Source: Chitinophagaceae bacterium
GTDB lineage: Bacteria; Bacteroidota; Bacteroidia; Chitinophagales; Chitinophagaceae
Assembly (NCBI GenBank): GCA_947371755.1
Contig: CANBQT010000004.1
Coordinates: 1-64,000 of the forward strand
Direction: 5' to 3'
DNA length: 64,000 bases
In this document: piece by piece, positions 1 to 9,679 of the stretch
How positions within the stretch are numbered: position 1 is the stretch's first letter
Layout of the letters: the number at the start of each line of letters is the position of its first letter
Notes under the pieces: generated by a model
What the model saw: only the letters and a program-made list of their open reading frames with translations
Database searches by the model: none
Told to the model about the DNA's origin: nothing
Position numbers and translations under genes: made by a program

Positions 1-239
1 GTTATAAAGTAGTGATGAATGATTCCCGACCTTATTTACACTACAACAGAGATCGGGTAACCTATGCTTCTTATAGGAATCGTCATGACCAACTACCTAT
101 CCGGGATAGTAGAGATCAAAAGTATTTTGAAAATAAAAATCATCCTCAACACAATGAGTGGAAGGGAAATGAGAATCAAAAACAAAGAGATCAACAAAAC
201 AATCGAAAAGAAAAAGGCAGAGGGAAAGATAGGGACTAG
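1..239 (+). CDS. C-terminal part of a charged hypothetical protein (partial)
   Basis: The frame is open to the left edge of the window, so this is probably the tail of a longer protein whose start lies outside. A GTG at 12 and ATG at 15 are in frame but need not be the start. The visible 75 or so residues are very rich in Arg, Asp, Asn, Lys and Gln, with no hydrophobic core, and end in a basic K/R/D tail. This looks like a disordered hydrophilic C-terminus. I do not recognise a family. A hairpin terminator follows about 20 bases after the TAG stop, which supports a real transcribed gene end. Confidence 0.45.
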   Translation, partial: YKVVMNDSRPYLHYNRDRVTYASYRNRHDQLPIRDSRDQKYFENKNHPQHNEWKGNENQKQRDQQNNRKEKGRGKDRD

Positions 240-259
240 ACTTGTTTCGTTTGGTTTAG

Positions 260-286
260 AACAGTGTATTCGAAAGATGCACTGTT
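260..286 (+). terminator. Intrinsic terminator after the first partial gene
   Basis: A perfect 7-bp inverted repeat (AACAGTG at 260-266, CACTGTT at 280-286) with a 13-nt loop leads straight into a run of T on the plus strand. It ends the transcript of the partial gene at the left edge. Confidence 0.7.
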
Positions 287-376
287 TTTTTTGTGTCTAA
301 AGCTCAGACGATATCTGGAAATATATAATTGAGTTATTGTTATCTTTAATTTATTACTTTTCCAATAAGAGTTGAT

Positions 377-1948
377 ATGCACACTAGAAGTATTTTCATT
401 TTTTTCCTATCGTTATGTTTATACAGTATAGAATCAAGCGCGCAAAAGCAGGCTGATGTTCCTGCTGACATAGATAGATATATAGATACAGTTCTCAAAA
501 CATTTGAAGTTCCAGGAATTAGTTTAGCGGTAGTTAAAGATGGGAAGATTATAAAAGCGGCTGGTTACGGTGTAAAAAAAATGGGCGAAAAAACGCCCGT
601 TTCGGAACATACATTATTTTCAATAGCATCTAATTCAAAAGCATTTACTGCGGCTGCCATTGAGATTTTAGTGGAAGAAAATAAATTGAGATGGGATGAT
701 CCTTTGATCAATTATTTGCCTTGGTTTAAAATGTCGGATGCTTGGGTTACTGCGCAATTTACTATACGGGATCTTTTGGTTCATCATAGTGGTATTCCAG
801 GATTCGCAGGCGATATTCTCATTTTCCCTCCATCCAATTATTCCCGGAAAGAGATAGTGTCTAAACTCAAATACATTCCTCTTGTAAATAGTTTTAGAAC
901 AACTTATGCCTATGATAATATTCTGTACTTAGCCGCTGGTGAGTTAATAAAAACGGTATCTGGGATGGAATGGGAGGATTTTATTAAAATAAACGTCATT
1001 CAAAAACTTGGGATGGATGAAACAATAGCTAAGTTTTCAGAATTTAAAAATCAGAAAGATGTATCAAGCGGTCATTTACGAGTAAAGGGAAAAGTGGTGG
1101 TTGATCAGGAATTTTTTGAACAAGCAATTGGTGACGCAGGAAACCCTGCAGGAGGTATCGCAAGCAATGCTATGGATATGTCTAAATGGCTAATTGCACA
1201 GCTAGATTCAGGTAGAGGAATGAATGGCGGACAAATATTTCAAACGCAAGCTATCAGGCAATTATGGAACATGGTTACCCCCACACCCATTTCAAAACCA
1301 TCATTTGATTTGGCACCTGCTGCAATGAATTTTTCTGGGTATGCTTTAGGTGTAAAAACCTATAATTATGGTAGGTATAAATTAGTGGGTCATGGCGGAA
1401 AATTGGATGGATTTGTTTCACAAGTGGTAATGGTTCCTGAATTAAAATTAGGAATTGCTGTATTAACGAATCAGGAATCCACGGGAGCTTATTGGGCCAT
1501 TATTTATCATTTACTTGATCATTATATGCAAAACCCCAGATTTGATTGGGTAAAGGGATATAAAAAATTAATGGATAGTTCCATTTCAAAATCGAATGCG
1601 GAAAGAGCTGCTTTAATAATAAAACCAACAAAGGAAAGTTTTCTTCTTATCGGGGATGATAAAATTATAGGAAAATACAAGGATGCATTTTATGGTGAAG
1701 CTGTTATTTCTAGGGTAGGCTCTACACTTCAATTGCAGTTTTCAAATACTCCTCAATTTATTGCAGACCTGAAAGCATTTCAATTTCAGAGCTATCTTGC
1801 CACATTTCACAATAGTACGCTAAGGGCAGATTCTTACTTGAGTTTTTCCATTGGGCCAGATGGTAAAGTTGATCAATTTAGAATGAAGATGATTGATCCG
1901 GATTCAGATATCAATTTTGAAGATTTAATATTTAATGCAATTAAGTAG
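377..1948 (+). CDS. Secreted serine beta-lactamase-family hydrolase
   Basis: A 523-aa penicillin-binding-protein/class C beta-lactamase fold hydrolase. A signal peptide spans residues 1 to about 22 (cleavage after SSA), so it is exported. The catalytic signature SxxK is S85-N-S-K88, the YxN triad is Y179-D-N181, and the third motif is HGG at about 339. The C-terminal ~110 residues resemble the DUF3471 domain that often follows this catalytic domain. Such proteins act on D-amino-acid peptides or esters, and true beta-lactam resistance is not implied. It stands alone, with no operon partner on either side. The substrate cannot be told from the sequence. Confidence 0.85.
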   Translation: MHTRSIFIFFLSLCLYSIESSAQKQADVPADIDRYIDTVLKTFEVPGISLAVVKDGKIIKAAGYGVKKMGEKTPVSEHTLFSIASNSKAFTAAAIEILVEENKLRWDDPLINYLPWFKMSDAWVTAQFTIRDLLVHHSGIPGFAGDILIFPPSNYSRKEIVSKLKYIPLVNSFRTTYAYDNILYLAAGELIKTVSGMEWEDFIKINVIQKLGMDETIAKFSEFKNQKDVSSGHLRVKGKVVVDQEFFEQAIGDAGNPAGGIASNAMDMSKWLIAQLDSGRGMNGGQIFQTQAIRQLWNMVTPTPISKPSFDLAPAAMNFSGYALGVKTYNYGRYKLVGHGGKLDGFVSQVVMVPELKLGIAVLTNQESTGAYWAIIYHLLDHYMQNPRFDWVKGYKKLMDSSISKSNAERAALIIKPTKESFLLIGDDKIIGKYKDAFYGEAVISRVGSTLQLQFSNTPQFIADLKAFQFQSYLATFHNSTLRADSYLSFSIGPDGKVDQFRMKMIDPDSDINFEDLIFNAIK

Positions 1949-2024
1949 TTTGTCTTTTTGTATGACTTTATTAGCACAAAAACTTATTTTTAATTATTAA
2001 GGCCTCATATCAAATAATATATTT

Positions 2025-3206
2025 ATGGATTTATCAAATAGTAAAAAAGGTACAGCTGCAGTTTGGGCAGGTGAAGGTGATTTAAATACAAAAGGTGCAG
2101 CTACCTCACCTATAGTAAATAGTGTTGCATTCTCTTACCATGATTTAGATGAATGGCATGAAGTGTCTCTTGGGAAATCAGATGGATTTATTTATAGTAG
2201 AAATACCAATCCAACGGTAGCTGTTCTGGAAGAGAAAATCAGGGTATTGGAATCTGCTGAAGCCGCAACTTCTTTTGCAACAGGCATGGCTGCTATCAGT
2301 AATGTATTATTTACTTTTTTAACGGCTGGTAAAAGAGTGGTTTCGTTAAAAGACACTTATGGGGGTACCAGTAAACTCTTTCTTGATTTTCTTCCCAAAT
2401 ATAATGTAGAGGTTACTTTATGTGATACTACTGATCATGATGCTATAGAAATAGAAGTAGCGAAAGGTTGTGACTTGCTTTATCTGGAAACTCCTACCAA
2501 TCCTACTTTGAAAGTAGTTGATATTAAGAGATTAGCTGCTGCCGCTAAAAAAGTGGGTGCTGTTGTAGTGGTAGACAATACATTCGCCACACCCATCAAT
2601 CAAAATCCATTAGAGTTAGGTGCAGACCTTGTGATTCATAGTGCCACCAAATTTTTATGTGGACACTCTGATGCGATGGGTGGTTTAATTGCTGGTAAAA
2701 AAGAGTTAGTACAAAAAGTATTTCATTTCAGAGAAATCAATGGCGCAAGTCTTCAGGCAGATCCAGCTTATATGATTGCCCGAGGAATGAAAACATTAGA
2801 ACTGCGTATTGAAAGACAAAATAGTTCGGCACTAAAAATTGCCCATTATTTGCAAGCACATCCCAAGGTAAAAGCAGTGTATTATCCAGGATTAGCATCT
2901 CATCCTGGTCATCAGATCGCAAAAGAACAGATGCGTGGATTTGGAGGTATCATGAGCTTCGCATTAGAAGGAGGCTATGATAACGTTAAAAAGTTTCTGA
3001 CCACATTGAAATTAGTACACCTTGCTGCCAGTCTTGGATCAGTGAGTACTTTAGCAGGCCCGCCACGCACAACCAGTCATGTTGAATTAACTGAAGAACA
3101 AAGAATGATGCTTGGAATTCCAGAAAGCCTGATCCGTTATTCTGTGGGCATTGAAAATGTGGATGACCTGATTCAGGATCTTGAGCAAGCGCTTGCAACT
3201 TTATAA
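2025..3206 (+). CDS. Trans-sulfuration family PLP enzyme (cystathionine gamma-synthase/lyase or methionine gamma-lyase type)
   Basis: A 393-aa cytosolic Cys/Met-metabolism PLP enzyme. The Schiff-base lysine is K209 in the SATKFLCGHSD motif, preceded by the PLP-phosphate-binding YSRNTNPT segment and followed by the substrate-carboxylate SVSTLAGPPRTTSH region. Length is normal for the family. The family contains cystathionine gamma-synthase, cystathionine gamma-lyase, methionine gamma-lyase and O-acetylhomoserine sulfhydrylase, and sequence alone does not separate them here. The next gene starts 21 bases downstream on the same strand, so the two are probably cotranscribed, although no metabolic link is obvious. 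Confidence 0.8.
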   Translation: MDLSNSKKGTAAVWAGEGDLNTKGAATSPIVNSVAFSYHDLDEWHEVSLGKSDGFIYSRNTNPTVAVLEEKIRVLESAEAATSFATGMAAISNVLFTFLTAGKRVVSLKDTYGGTSKLFLDFLPKYNVEVTLCDTTDHDAIEIEVAKGCDLLYLETPTNPTLKVVDIKRLAAAAKKVGAVVVVDNTFATPINQNPLELGADLVIHSATKFLCGHSDAMGGLIAGKKELVQKVFHFREINGASLQADPAYMIARGMKTLELRIERQNSSALKIAHYLQAHPKVKAVYYPGLASHPGHQIAKEQMRGFGGIMSFALEGGYDNVKKFLTTLKLVHLAASLGSVSTLAGPPRTTSHVELTEEQRMMLGIPESLIRYSVGIENVDDLIQDLEQALATL

Positions 3207-3227
3207 AATTTTATAAGAGAATTATAT

Positions 3228-6035
3228 ATGAAAAGTGTCCTGATTTGTATTTTGTTTTCTACAATAATTCTCCATGAGATAAATGCGCAAACAACTCTTT
3301 CAGGTATTCATTTTTCGGCTGATTCTTTGTCTATAGAAAGTTTTGAAAACACCAATCATCAAGTTTCTAAAAATCAACAATCTCTACCTCTTATCAGTTT
3401 CTTCCTAGATGGTAAACAGTATAATACAAAGGAAGCAGGTTCAATTATTAAAAGGTTACAAATACATTTAGATGCATATCGTAAAACGGAATATGGCATA
3501 TCAGCTGTGATTCGTTTTGAAAATAAAAGTGCTGATACCTTGTTATTAGAAAATGTGGTTCCTTTCGGAACTTCTGATGATCGAGTATTTATTACTGGAG
3601 CAGGGAAACACGAATTATCGCGTACCCATTTATTTATACCCAATAAGCGTCAAATTAATGTTATAGTACCTGATAATAGTTGGGATCTTGGTTTTTGTAC
3701 ACTAGGAGATCAATTTTCTGAACATCAGGTAACAGGGTTGGCAAGAAGAAATAGAGCGTCTATTAAAAACGGAGTCAGAACCAGATTTGAAACAAAATTA
3801 TATCCTGGTGGTACGGTAGAATATAATTTGTTTTTTGAATTAGTAAAAGGAGATTGGCATAGTGCCTTACAGGAAGTATTTCAAAAAAGAATGCTTTATG
3901 AAGTTACAAGCTTTGACAATAGTTTATTTGAAAGAAAGGATCTACAATGGGCGAGACATGCTTATGTGAGTACCATATTAATGAACTGGAGTTCTGAGTA
4001 TTATAATTATCAGGATGGCAAGTTTCATTTAAATGCGTATATCGATAAAGGGAAGCGTTTGTATGGCGGAGATGATTTTATAGCTATCTGGCCTACTTGG
4101 CCAACATTGGGATTAGATCAACGCAACCAATTTGATTTGTTTAGAGATTTGCCTGGTGGATTATCAAAAATAAAATCAATAGCTAATCAATTGCGAGCTG
4201 TTGGAACCAAATTATTTGTTTGTTATAATCCCTGGGATGAAAGCACCAGAGGAGAGAATCATTTTGAAGGAATAACAAATTTAATTGCTGGCACATCCGC
4301 CGATGGTGTTGTATTAGATACCAAAGGTGAATCAAGTAAAGCATTACAACTTGCAGCAGACAAAGTTAAGCCAGGTGTTGTGATGTATAGTGAAGGTATG
4401 GCTGTGCCAAAAGATATGGTGGGTATCGTTTCTGGAAGGGTTCATAATGCATTATATTATCCTCCATTGTTGAATCTGAATAAATTAATAAAACCAGAGT
4501 TTGCCATCTTCAGAGTTGCAGAGATTTTTAAAGAGCCCATACAAAGGGAATTTGCAACCTCTTTTTTCAATGGATATGGAACAGAATTGAATATCATGGA
4601 ACCTGGCAGACCAGAATGGGTGGATGAGGAATATAAGTATTTAGGAAGAACCAGCAGAATACTTCGTGAGAATACGGATAATTTTACCAGATCTGAATTT
4701 CGACCAATAATCGAAACTGCAGCAGATAATATTTGGGTAAACGCATGGATGAAACCAGAGAAAACTATTTATACCATTTATAGTGTGATACCTGAAGGTT
4801 ATAATGATTTCTTATTTAAAGTGTCACCCAAAGAATCATTTCATTTTGTTGATCTATGGCATCATAGAATGTTAACTCCAAAAAATCTTCAGGGTGATTG
4901 GTGGATTGAAGCAGAAACAAATGCATTTCATAAAAAATTCCTGGGTACAAACAATGAAGGCGAAGTGGATTGTATTGCACAATTGAGAAGTCTTATTAAG
5001 GCAAGCCGCAAAGGAGACATTCTTTCAATTGATGCGATGAAGGTAGGAAGCGAGATCAGAGTTTGGGCTGGTGCACCAGCTTATGATAAAAAACCATTGG
5101 TCTTGAATCCCGGTGCACATCAATTCTCGCTTATTAAAAAATTTGGGAATTATGAAGGCGACTTTGTAATTCAGTTGTTGGACAAAGGGATCCTATTAGA
5201 CGAAACAATCATTACCTTACATGCATCTGAAGCCAGAAGAATTTCTTTAAATGAAAAAACGAGTATCGCAAAAATAGCTCCCCGGGATATGGTGAATATA
5301 CCTGCAGGAAAGTTCAGATACAAATCTACCCATGGGGATGATTTTATTCCTTACCCCAAACAAGATGAAGATAGTATCTACTCAATACCGTCTTTTTATA
5401 TGGATCAATTTCCAGTTACGAATGCACAGTTTTATCAATTTTTACAATCAACAAAGTACCAGCCAACGGATACGGTAAATTTTCTGAAGCATTGGATAAA
5501 CAAAAAAGTGCCAGTAGGGTTAGAAAAATTTCCGGTGATCAATGTTAGTTATGAAGATGCCAAAGCTTATGCCAGATGGGCCGGGAAAAGGCTCCCTACA
5601 GAATTAGAATGGCAATATGCAGCACAAACTTCTGAAGGAAATGAATGGCCCTGGAAACAAACTGTGCCTGTTAAAAGAAAAGAAGAAGTGATTACCCAAA
5701 CACTTACGGTTAGTTCAATTGAGGGGATTGATTCAAGTTTATGCAATACAGGAAATGGGTCGCTCTATCCTGTAGGGAAATACAGTAAAGGTGCTAATGC
5801 ATTTGGTTTACAGGATTTAACAGGTTGTGTTTGGCAGTTAACAAACGATATGTATCAATGTGGTAATTATCAATATATCATGCTGAAAGGAGGATCTTAT
5901 TTCAAGCCATCAAGTAGTTGGTGGTATGTACAAAGTGGTCCAAGAGAATTACATTATAAGCAGTTTTTATTGAGAGTTAGTCAGGGTTTTGAACGTAATG
6001 CAACTGTTGGATTCAGATGCGTAAAAGATCGTTGA
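3228..6035 (+). CDS. Secreted glycosidase-like protein with C-terminal SUMF1-like domain
   Basis: A 935-aa exported protein (signal peptide to about residue 20, NAQ). Residues about 30-230 look like a beta-sandwich. Residues about 235-490 read like a TIM-barrel glycoside hydrolase, with conserved-looking acids in GVVLDTKGESS and MYSEGMA. Residues about 685-935 are a formylglycine-generating-enzyme/SUMF1-type domain (PVTNAQFYQFL, GKRLPTELEWQYAA, GLQDLTGCVWQLTND, LKGGSYF, VGFRCV). The catalytic cysteine pair of true FGE after GGSY is absent, so the domain is probably a binding module, not a sulfatase activator. It sits 20 bases before mannonate dehydratase, which suggests a role in uronic-acid-containing glycans. 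This is inference. Confidence 0.65.
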   Translation: MKSVLICILFSTIILHEINAQTTLSGIHFSADSLSIESFENTNHQVSKNQQSLPLISFFLDGKQYNTKEAGSIIKRLQIHLDAYRKTEYGISAVIRFENKSADTLLLENVVPFGTSDDRVFITGAGKHELSRTHLFIPNKRQINVIVPDNSWDLGFCTLGDQFSEHQVTGLARRNRASIKNGVRTRFETKLYPGGTVEYNLFFELVKGDWHSALQEVFQKRMLYEVTSFDNSLFERKDLQWARHAYVSTILMNWSSEYYNYQDGKFHLNAYIDKGKRLYGGDDFIAIWPTWPTLGLDQRNQFDLFRDLPGGLSKIKSIANQLRAVGTKLFVCYNPWDESTRGENHFEGITNLIAGTSADGVVLDTKGESSKALQLAADKVKPGVVMYSEGMAVPKDMVGIVSGRVHNALYYPPLLNLNKLIKPEFAIFRVAEIFKEPIQREFATSFFNGYGTELNIMEPGRPEWVDEEYKYLGRTSRILRENTDNFTRSEFRPIIETAADNIWVNAWMKPEKTIYTIYSVIPEGYNDFLFKVSPKESFHFVDLWHHRMLTPKNLQGDWWIEAETNAFHKKFLGTNNEGEVDCIAQLRSLIKASRKGDILSIDAMKVGSEIRVWAGAPAYDKKPLVLNPGAHQFSLIKKFGNYEGDFVIQLLDKGILLDETIITLHASEARRISLNEKTSIAKIAPRDMVNIPAGKFRYKSTHGDDFIPYPKQDEDSIYSIPSFYMDQFPVTNAQFYQFLQSTKYQPTDTVNFLKHWINKKVPVGLEKFPVINVSYEDAKAYARWAGKRLPTELEWQYAAQTSEGNEWPWKQTVPVKRKEEVITQTLTVSSIEGIDSSLCNTGNGSLYPVGKYSKGANAFGLQDLTGCVWQLTNDMYQCGNYQYIMLKGGSYFKPSSSWWYVQSGPRELHYKQFLLRVSQGFERNATVGFRCVKDR

Positions 6036-6055
6036 ACAATCGAATAATATGAAGT

Positions 6056-7255
6056 ATGATCAAAGATTTTCCTTCTTATAAAAATACTGGTCTTAAAATG
6101 ACAGAAACCATGCGATGGTTTGGTCCGAATGACCCTGTAAGTTTAGACGATATAAAACAAGCTGGTTGTACCGGTGTTGTAACTGCATTGCATCATATAC
6201 CTAATGGTGCTATCTGGCCGATGGAAGAAATCCAAAAACGGAAGGTTGCGATTGAAGCTAAAGGTTTGAGATGGGATGTAGTGGAAAGTGTGCCAGTACA
6301 TGAATCTATCAAAACACAATCAGCCGGTTTTGAAATTTTCATTCAGAACTATCAGCAAACCTTATTGAATTTAGCCGCGTGTGGGATACATATAGTGACC
6401 TATAATTTTATGCCAGTACTGGATTGGACTAGAACTGATCTGGCATTTGAATATTACGATGGAAGTAAGGCTCTGAGATTTGAGAGAGCAGCTTATATCG
6501 CATTTGACCTATTTATTTTAAAAAGGCCCGGGTCAGATCTGGAGTATACGTCGGAAGAAAAACAAAGAGCAAAGAATCGATTTGATGCAATGTCGGAATC
6601 CGAAAAAGATCTTTTACAAAAAAATATTATCGCGGGATTGCCAGGTAGTGAAGAAAGTTTTACTATTCAACAATTTCAGGAGTCATTAGATCATTATAGA
6701 AATATTGATGAAGAAAAATTGAGAGCTCATTTGATTTATTTTCTTGGAAAAATAATTCCTGTTGCTGAAAGTTGTGCTGTGAAAATGGTGATACATCCGG
6801 ATGACCCACCTTATTCTATTTTTGGCTTGCCTAGAATTATTCGAACCTCTGAGGACTTAAATCAAATATTCAATGCAATACCATCGCTACATAATGGTTT
6901 GTGTTTTTGCACAGGTTCGTTTGGTGTAAGGCCTGATAACGATTTACCTAAAATGATTCAAGAATTTGGTAAGCGAATTCATTTTATTCATTTACGAAGT
7001 ACAAAAAGAAATGAGCAGGGAGATTTTTTTGAAGACAATCATTTAGATGGCGATGTAGACATGTTTGCAGTGATAAAAGCAATAGTGTTGTTAATGCAAG
7101 AGCGGGGTATCTCAATTACCATGCGTCCCGATCATGGTCATCAGATGTTATCTGACTTAGGAAAGAAAACCAATCCTGGATATTCTGCCATAGGAAGGTT
7201 AAGAGGGCTGGCAGAATTGAGGGGTGTGGAATTAGGAATACTTCGATCCATTTAA
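6056..7255 (+). CDS. uxuA: Mannonate dehydratase
   Basis: A 399-aa enzyme (usual length 390-400) converting D-mannonate to 2-keto-3-deoxygluconate in hexuronate breakdown. The N-terminus with MRWFGPND and the metal/substrate residues in IHPDDPP, CTGSFG, HLRSTKR and RPDHGHQM are characteristic. It is cytosolic. It lies directly behind the glycosidase-like gene with a 20-base gap and closes that operon. No uxaC, uxuB or kdgK is present in the window. The ATG at 6056 is used because the ATG at 6049 is in another frame. A strong bidirectional terminator follows. Confidence 0.93.
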   Translation: MIKDFPSYKNTGLKMTETMRWFGPNDPVSLDDIKQAGCTGVVTALHHIPNGAIWPMEEIQKRKVAIEAKGLRWDVVESVPVHESIKTQSAGFEIFIQNYQQTLLNLAACGIHIVTYNFMPVLDWTRTDLAFEYYDGSKALRFERAAYIAFDLFILKRPGSDLEYTSEEKQRAKNRFDAMSESEKDLLQKNIIAGLPGSEESFTIQQFQESLDHYRNIDEEKLRAHLIYFLGKIIPVAESCAVKMVIHPDDPPYSIFGLPRIIRTSEDLNQIFNAIPSLHNGLCFCTGSFGVRPDNDLPKMIQEFGKRIHFIHLRSTKRNEQGDFFEDNHLDGDVDMFAVIKAIVLLMQERGISITMRPDHGHQMLSDLGKKTNPGYSAIGRLRGLAELRGVELGILRSI

Positions 7256-7260
7256 TAAAA

Positions 7261-7283
7261 AATGCCCCAATTAATGGGGCATT
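7261..7283. terminator. Bidirectional terminator between uxuA and the DUF5777 gene
   Basis: A perfect 8-bp stem (AATGCCCC / GGGGCATT) with a 7-nt loop AATTAAT, flanked by A-run on the left and T-run on the right. It sits between two convergent genes and can serve both. Confidence 0.85.
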
Positions 7284-7305
7284 TTTTATTAGCTATATAC
7301 TTAAA

Positions 7306-8211
7306 CTATTTCTTGTGACTGATCTGGAAAATTCTAGAGAGATTGAATCCAAATCTCACATCAAATTTTTCCCAATTTCCTGTTGTTTCTGTAATGAATG
7401 CTCTTTCATTCATACCAGCAGAATTGGAAACGTGCAATTGAAATACGTGACCTCCAGTTTCTATATCCACACCAATAGAAAGCGGGTTATAGTTTAATGG
7501 AACATTATTGGCATCTTTTTGAAGACCATTAATTACATAGAAATAATCCCAGGTAAATGCGGTACGCTTGTTCATTTTTAATCTGCCTCCAAATCCTACT
7601 GCATAGATATCATTAGGTTGACTAGCCAATGGAACGATATTATTATGAACAATCGTAGGTGATACCTGAAGGGTGATACCTTCACTGAATTTCCTACCTA
7701 TAATCATTTGTCCATAATAAGCCAGTCTTGAAGAAAAGTAATTATGAATAGTAGGATCTGCATAGGGAAGTGAATTCAAAGTCATACCACCTACCAATGC
7801 TATAGTGGCCGGAAAAGCATGGTGTCCGGTTGACTGGCGCAGCGGTGCTAATTTTATATAACCGTCATATTCTTTTTTAAAAGTGCTCCTTCCAAAACCA
7901 AATTGTAAATAACGGGTTACGCCAAAATCTAGTCCAATTCTCATGCTAGCCTGATCAAATCCACCAAAGGTATTGGGGATATTCATTTGACCGAAGCGGT
8001 GCAAGATTCGGAAATCCATTGTACCTGGCGACAAAAATTCCATTGAATGACCATTAATCACACGGATGGATTTGAACGCGTTTTTTACAACTTCTTTCTT
8101 TGGTTTATCGGTATCAACCAGGTCAAGTAAATCTTTTTCCTGAGCCTGAACCCCAGTAGAAACCAAGAGCATCAAGAGTATGCCGAGAAAATATAAATTC
8201 GAATATTTCAT
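7306..8211 (-). CDS. DUF5777 family outer-membrane beta-barrel protein
   Basis: A 301-aa exported protein with signal peptide (residues 1-23, ending VQAQ). It matches what I know of DUF5777, with a SIRVINGHSMEF segment followed by alternating aromatic/polar strands consistent with an outer-membrane barrel, ending NLSRIFQISHKK. Function is unknown. It is the last gene of a five-gene minus-strand run with YceI, an OB-fold protein and two heme lipoproteins (7306-11044). DUF5777 proteins commonly sit beside YceI and cytochrome genes in Bacteroidota, so a role in envelope redox chemistry or in lipid/quinone handling is a reasonable guess. Confidence 0.75.
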   Translation of the reverse strand: MKYSNLYFLGILLMLLVSTGVQAQEKDLLDLVDTDKPKKEVVKNAFKSIRVINGHSMEFLSPGTMDFRILHRFGQMNIPNTFGGFDQASMRIGLDFGVTRYLQFGFGRSTFKKEYDGYIKLAPLRQSTGHHAFPATIALVGGMTLNSLPYADPTIHNYFSSRLAYYGQMIIGRKFSEGITLQVSPTIVHNNIVPLASQPNDIYAVGFGGRLKMNKRTAFTWDYFYVINGLQKDANNVPLNYNPLSIGVDIETGGHVFQLHVSNSAGMNERAFITETTGNWEKFDVRFGFNLSRIFQISHKK

Positions 8212-8235
8212 TTTTTGTTATTAGGATGAAACTTT

Positions 8236-8793
8236 TTACTTAGCTAATGGGTCAAGCGTACAATCAACAATGATCTTTGCAAATTTTGCTACCTTATCAG
8301 CTACCAATTGTGGGATAACGATTTTGTAGTCATCAAATTGAGCCACGAAATTTGCATTTACGATTACTTTACCCGCTTTAACTGTGATTTTTCCTTCAGT
8401 TTCCAACTCTTTAGACTGACCATGCATATCTAATTTTCCTTTCACCTTAGCTGGGTAAACACCATCTTTAGAATAATTGATTGATTCGTTATTGGTGATG
8501 GTTCCTTTAAAAGTTGTTTTATTGAATTTGTCGCTTTCAACATAATTCTCATTAAAGTGTTCCATCATTAAAGCTCTATCAAATTCAAATCCTTTCATTA
8601 ACACAGAGAATTGAATATCACCAGTTTTTGTGTCAATTACACAGATACTGTTTTTATTAACGCCATCAATGTTTTCAGGAGATTTAGGTGCAGTAGCATC
8701 AAAGCTGATTTTACCAGTCTTGGTAAAAAACTTCTGTGCGTTACTCACTGTAACAATTGATAGGGCGGCAACTAATAAAATGGGGCATTTCAT
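8236..8793 (-). CDS. YceI family periplasmic lipid-binding protein
   Basis: 185 aa with an N-terminal signal peptide (cleavage near SNAQ, about residue 20). The YceI lipocalin-like barrel covers the rest: FTKTGKISFDA at the start, FDRALMMEHFNENYVES in the middle and a repeated GTIT/GKLDMHG pattern. Family members bind long polyprenoids, including quinone precursors, in the periplasm. It is 24 bases from the DUF5777 gene and 33 bases from the OB-fold gene, so it is part of the same operon. Quinone or polyprenoid binding would fit with heme proteins in the cluster. Confidence 0.85.
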   Translation of the reverse strand: MKCPILLVAALSIVTVSNAQKFFTKTGKISFDATAPKSPENIDGVNKNSICVIDTKTGDIQFSVLMKGFEFDRALMMEHFNENYVESDKFNKTTFKGTITNNESINYSKDGVYPAKVKGKLDMHGQSKELETEGKITVKAGKVIVNANFVAQFDDYKIVIPQLVADKVAKFAKIIVDCTLDPLAK

Positions 8794-8826
8794 TTTGTTA
8801 TAATTTAGATGTTTAAAAATTGGGTG

Positions 8827-9282
8827 TTATTTTTTAATAGCGATGCTACGGTTTAGGATCACATCAGACCCGAGACCAAGATCATCTGCATTATAACCAG
8901 TACAAATCCCCTTTATTACTACGGGGGAACCTACTAAAAGGTTGTGTGCCTCTTTATTAAAAGCACTATCTACACTACAGCGAACTGAATTCATGTTTAC
9001 GGCATTTCCCAATATAACTGTGTGATAACCATTGGCATCTGTATCGATCTTCTTAATATTACCAGAAAGTTCCAAAATTTTACCCAGGTATTTTTTGTTG
9101 CTGGCATCCTGGTCCTTGGTAAATTCTTCGATCAATTGCATTTCCGTTAGGGTATAAGCTGCCTTTGTATCAGATAGGTTTACGTTTTTGCGGTTATACT
9201 CTCGATAGGCAAATATTCCTACACATAAAATCAAGAATAGTACTATCGCTATGAGTCGATATATAATTTTTTTGTTTTTCAT
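8827..9282 (-). CDS. Membrane-anchored OB-fold (tRNA_anti-like) protein
   Basis: 151 aa: a short basic start, one transmembrane helix (about residues 8-25), then a periplasmic OB-fold resembling the tRNA_anti-like family (YLGKILELSGNIKKI, VIKGICTGYN). Despite the family name, a secreted OB-fold of this kind has no shown tRNA role. Its location between YceI and heme lipoproteins suggests an envelope function. It is 10 bases from the next upstream gene, so cotranscribed. Confidence 0.65.
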   Translation of the reverse strand: MKNKKIIYRLIAIVLFLILCVGIFAYREYNRKNVNLSDTKAAYTLTEMQLIEEFTKDQDASNKKYLGKILELSGNIKKIDTDANGYHTVILGNAVNMNSVRCSVDSAFNKEAHNLLVGSPVVIKGICTGYNADDLGLGSDVILNRSIAIKK

Positions 9283-9292
9283 TGATGCTCTT

Positions 9293-9676
9293 TTAATTAT
9301 TTAAACAACCACTTGTGATCCATTTTTTTATGATTGCCAGATCGCAACTAGACATTTGATTGCCACCTTGAGGCATTGCAAAGTATCCAGGTGCATGACT
9401 AATAGAGCCATACAGTTTTCCATTTAATGCGATGGCTTTATCATTTGCATAATTTGCCATATTGATACCGGCAGATCCACCTGTTACTGAATGACAACCA
9501 TAACATTGAGCTTTTAAAAGTGGTACTACTTTCAAGCTATATGAGACTACTCCGGCTGTATCGCAAGTAGTTCCTTGCACTGTTGGATAAAGCAATTCCG
9601 CTTTATCATAATAACAAGCATTAATAAATAACACTGTCCCCAGAATAAGTATCAAATAAAGGAAGTTCTTCTTCAT
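9293..9676 (-). CDS. Single-heme cytochrome c-like lipoprotein
   Basis: 127 aa. The N-terminus has a lipobox (FINAC, Cys21), so it should be lipidated and exported. One CX2CH heme-binding motif lies at C58-Y-G-C61-H62, with a likely distal ligand Met in FAMPQ. A cysteine before the heme (CDTA, C38) and one in MSSC may form a disulfide. It is a one-domain version of the module repeated four times in the neighbour, which starts 3 bases upstream in transcription order. This tight spacing points to coordinated expression and perhaps electron transfer between the two. Confidence 0.75.
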   Translation of the reverse strand: MKKNFLYLILILGTVLFINACYYDKAELLYPTVQGTTCDTAGVVSYSLKVVPLLKAQCYGCHSVTGGSAGINMANYANDKAIALNGKLYGSISHAPGYFAMPQGGNQMSSCDLAIIKKWITSGCLNN

Positions 9677-9679
9677 AAA

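Noticed and set aside
377..1948. Antibiotic resistance by a class C beta-lactamase
   Set aside because: The family motifs are those of a broad serine hydrolase group. Nothing points to beta-lactam hydrolysis.
5285..6035. SUMF1-type domain taken as a true formylglycine-generating enzyme
   Set aside because: The catalytic cysteine pair expected after GGSY is missing, and no sulfatase is encoded in the window.
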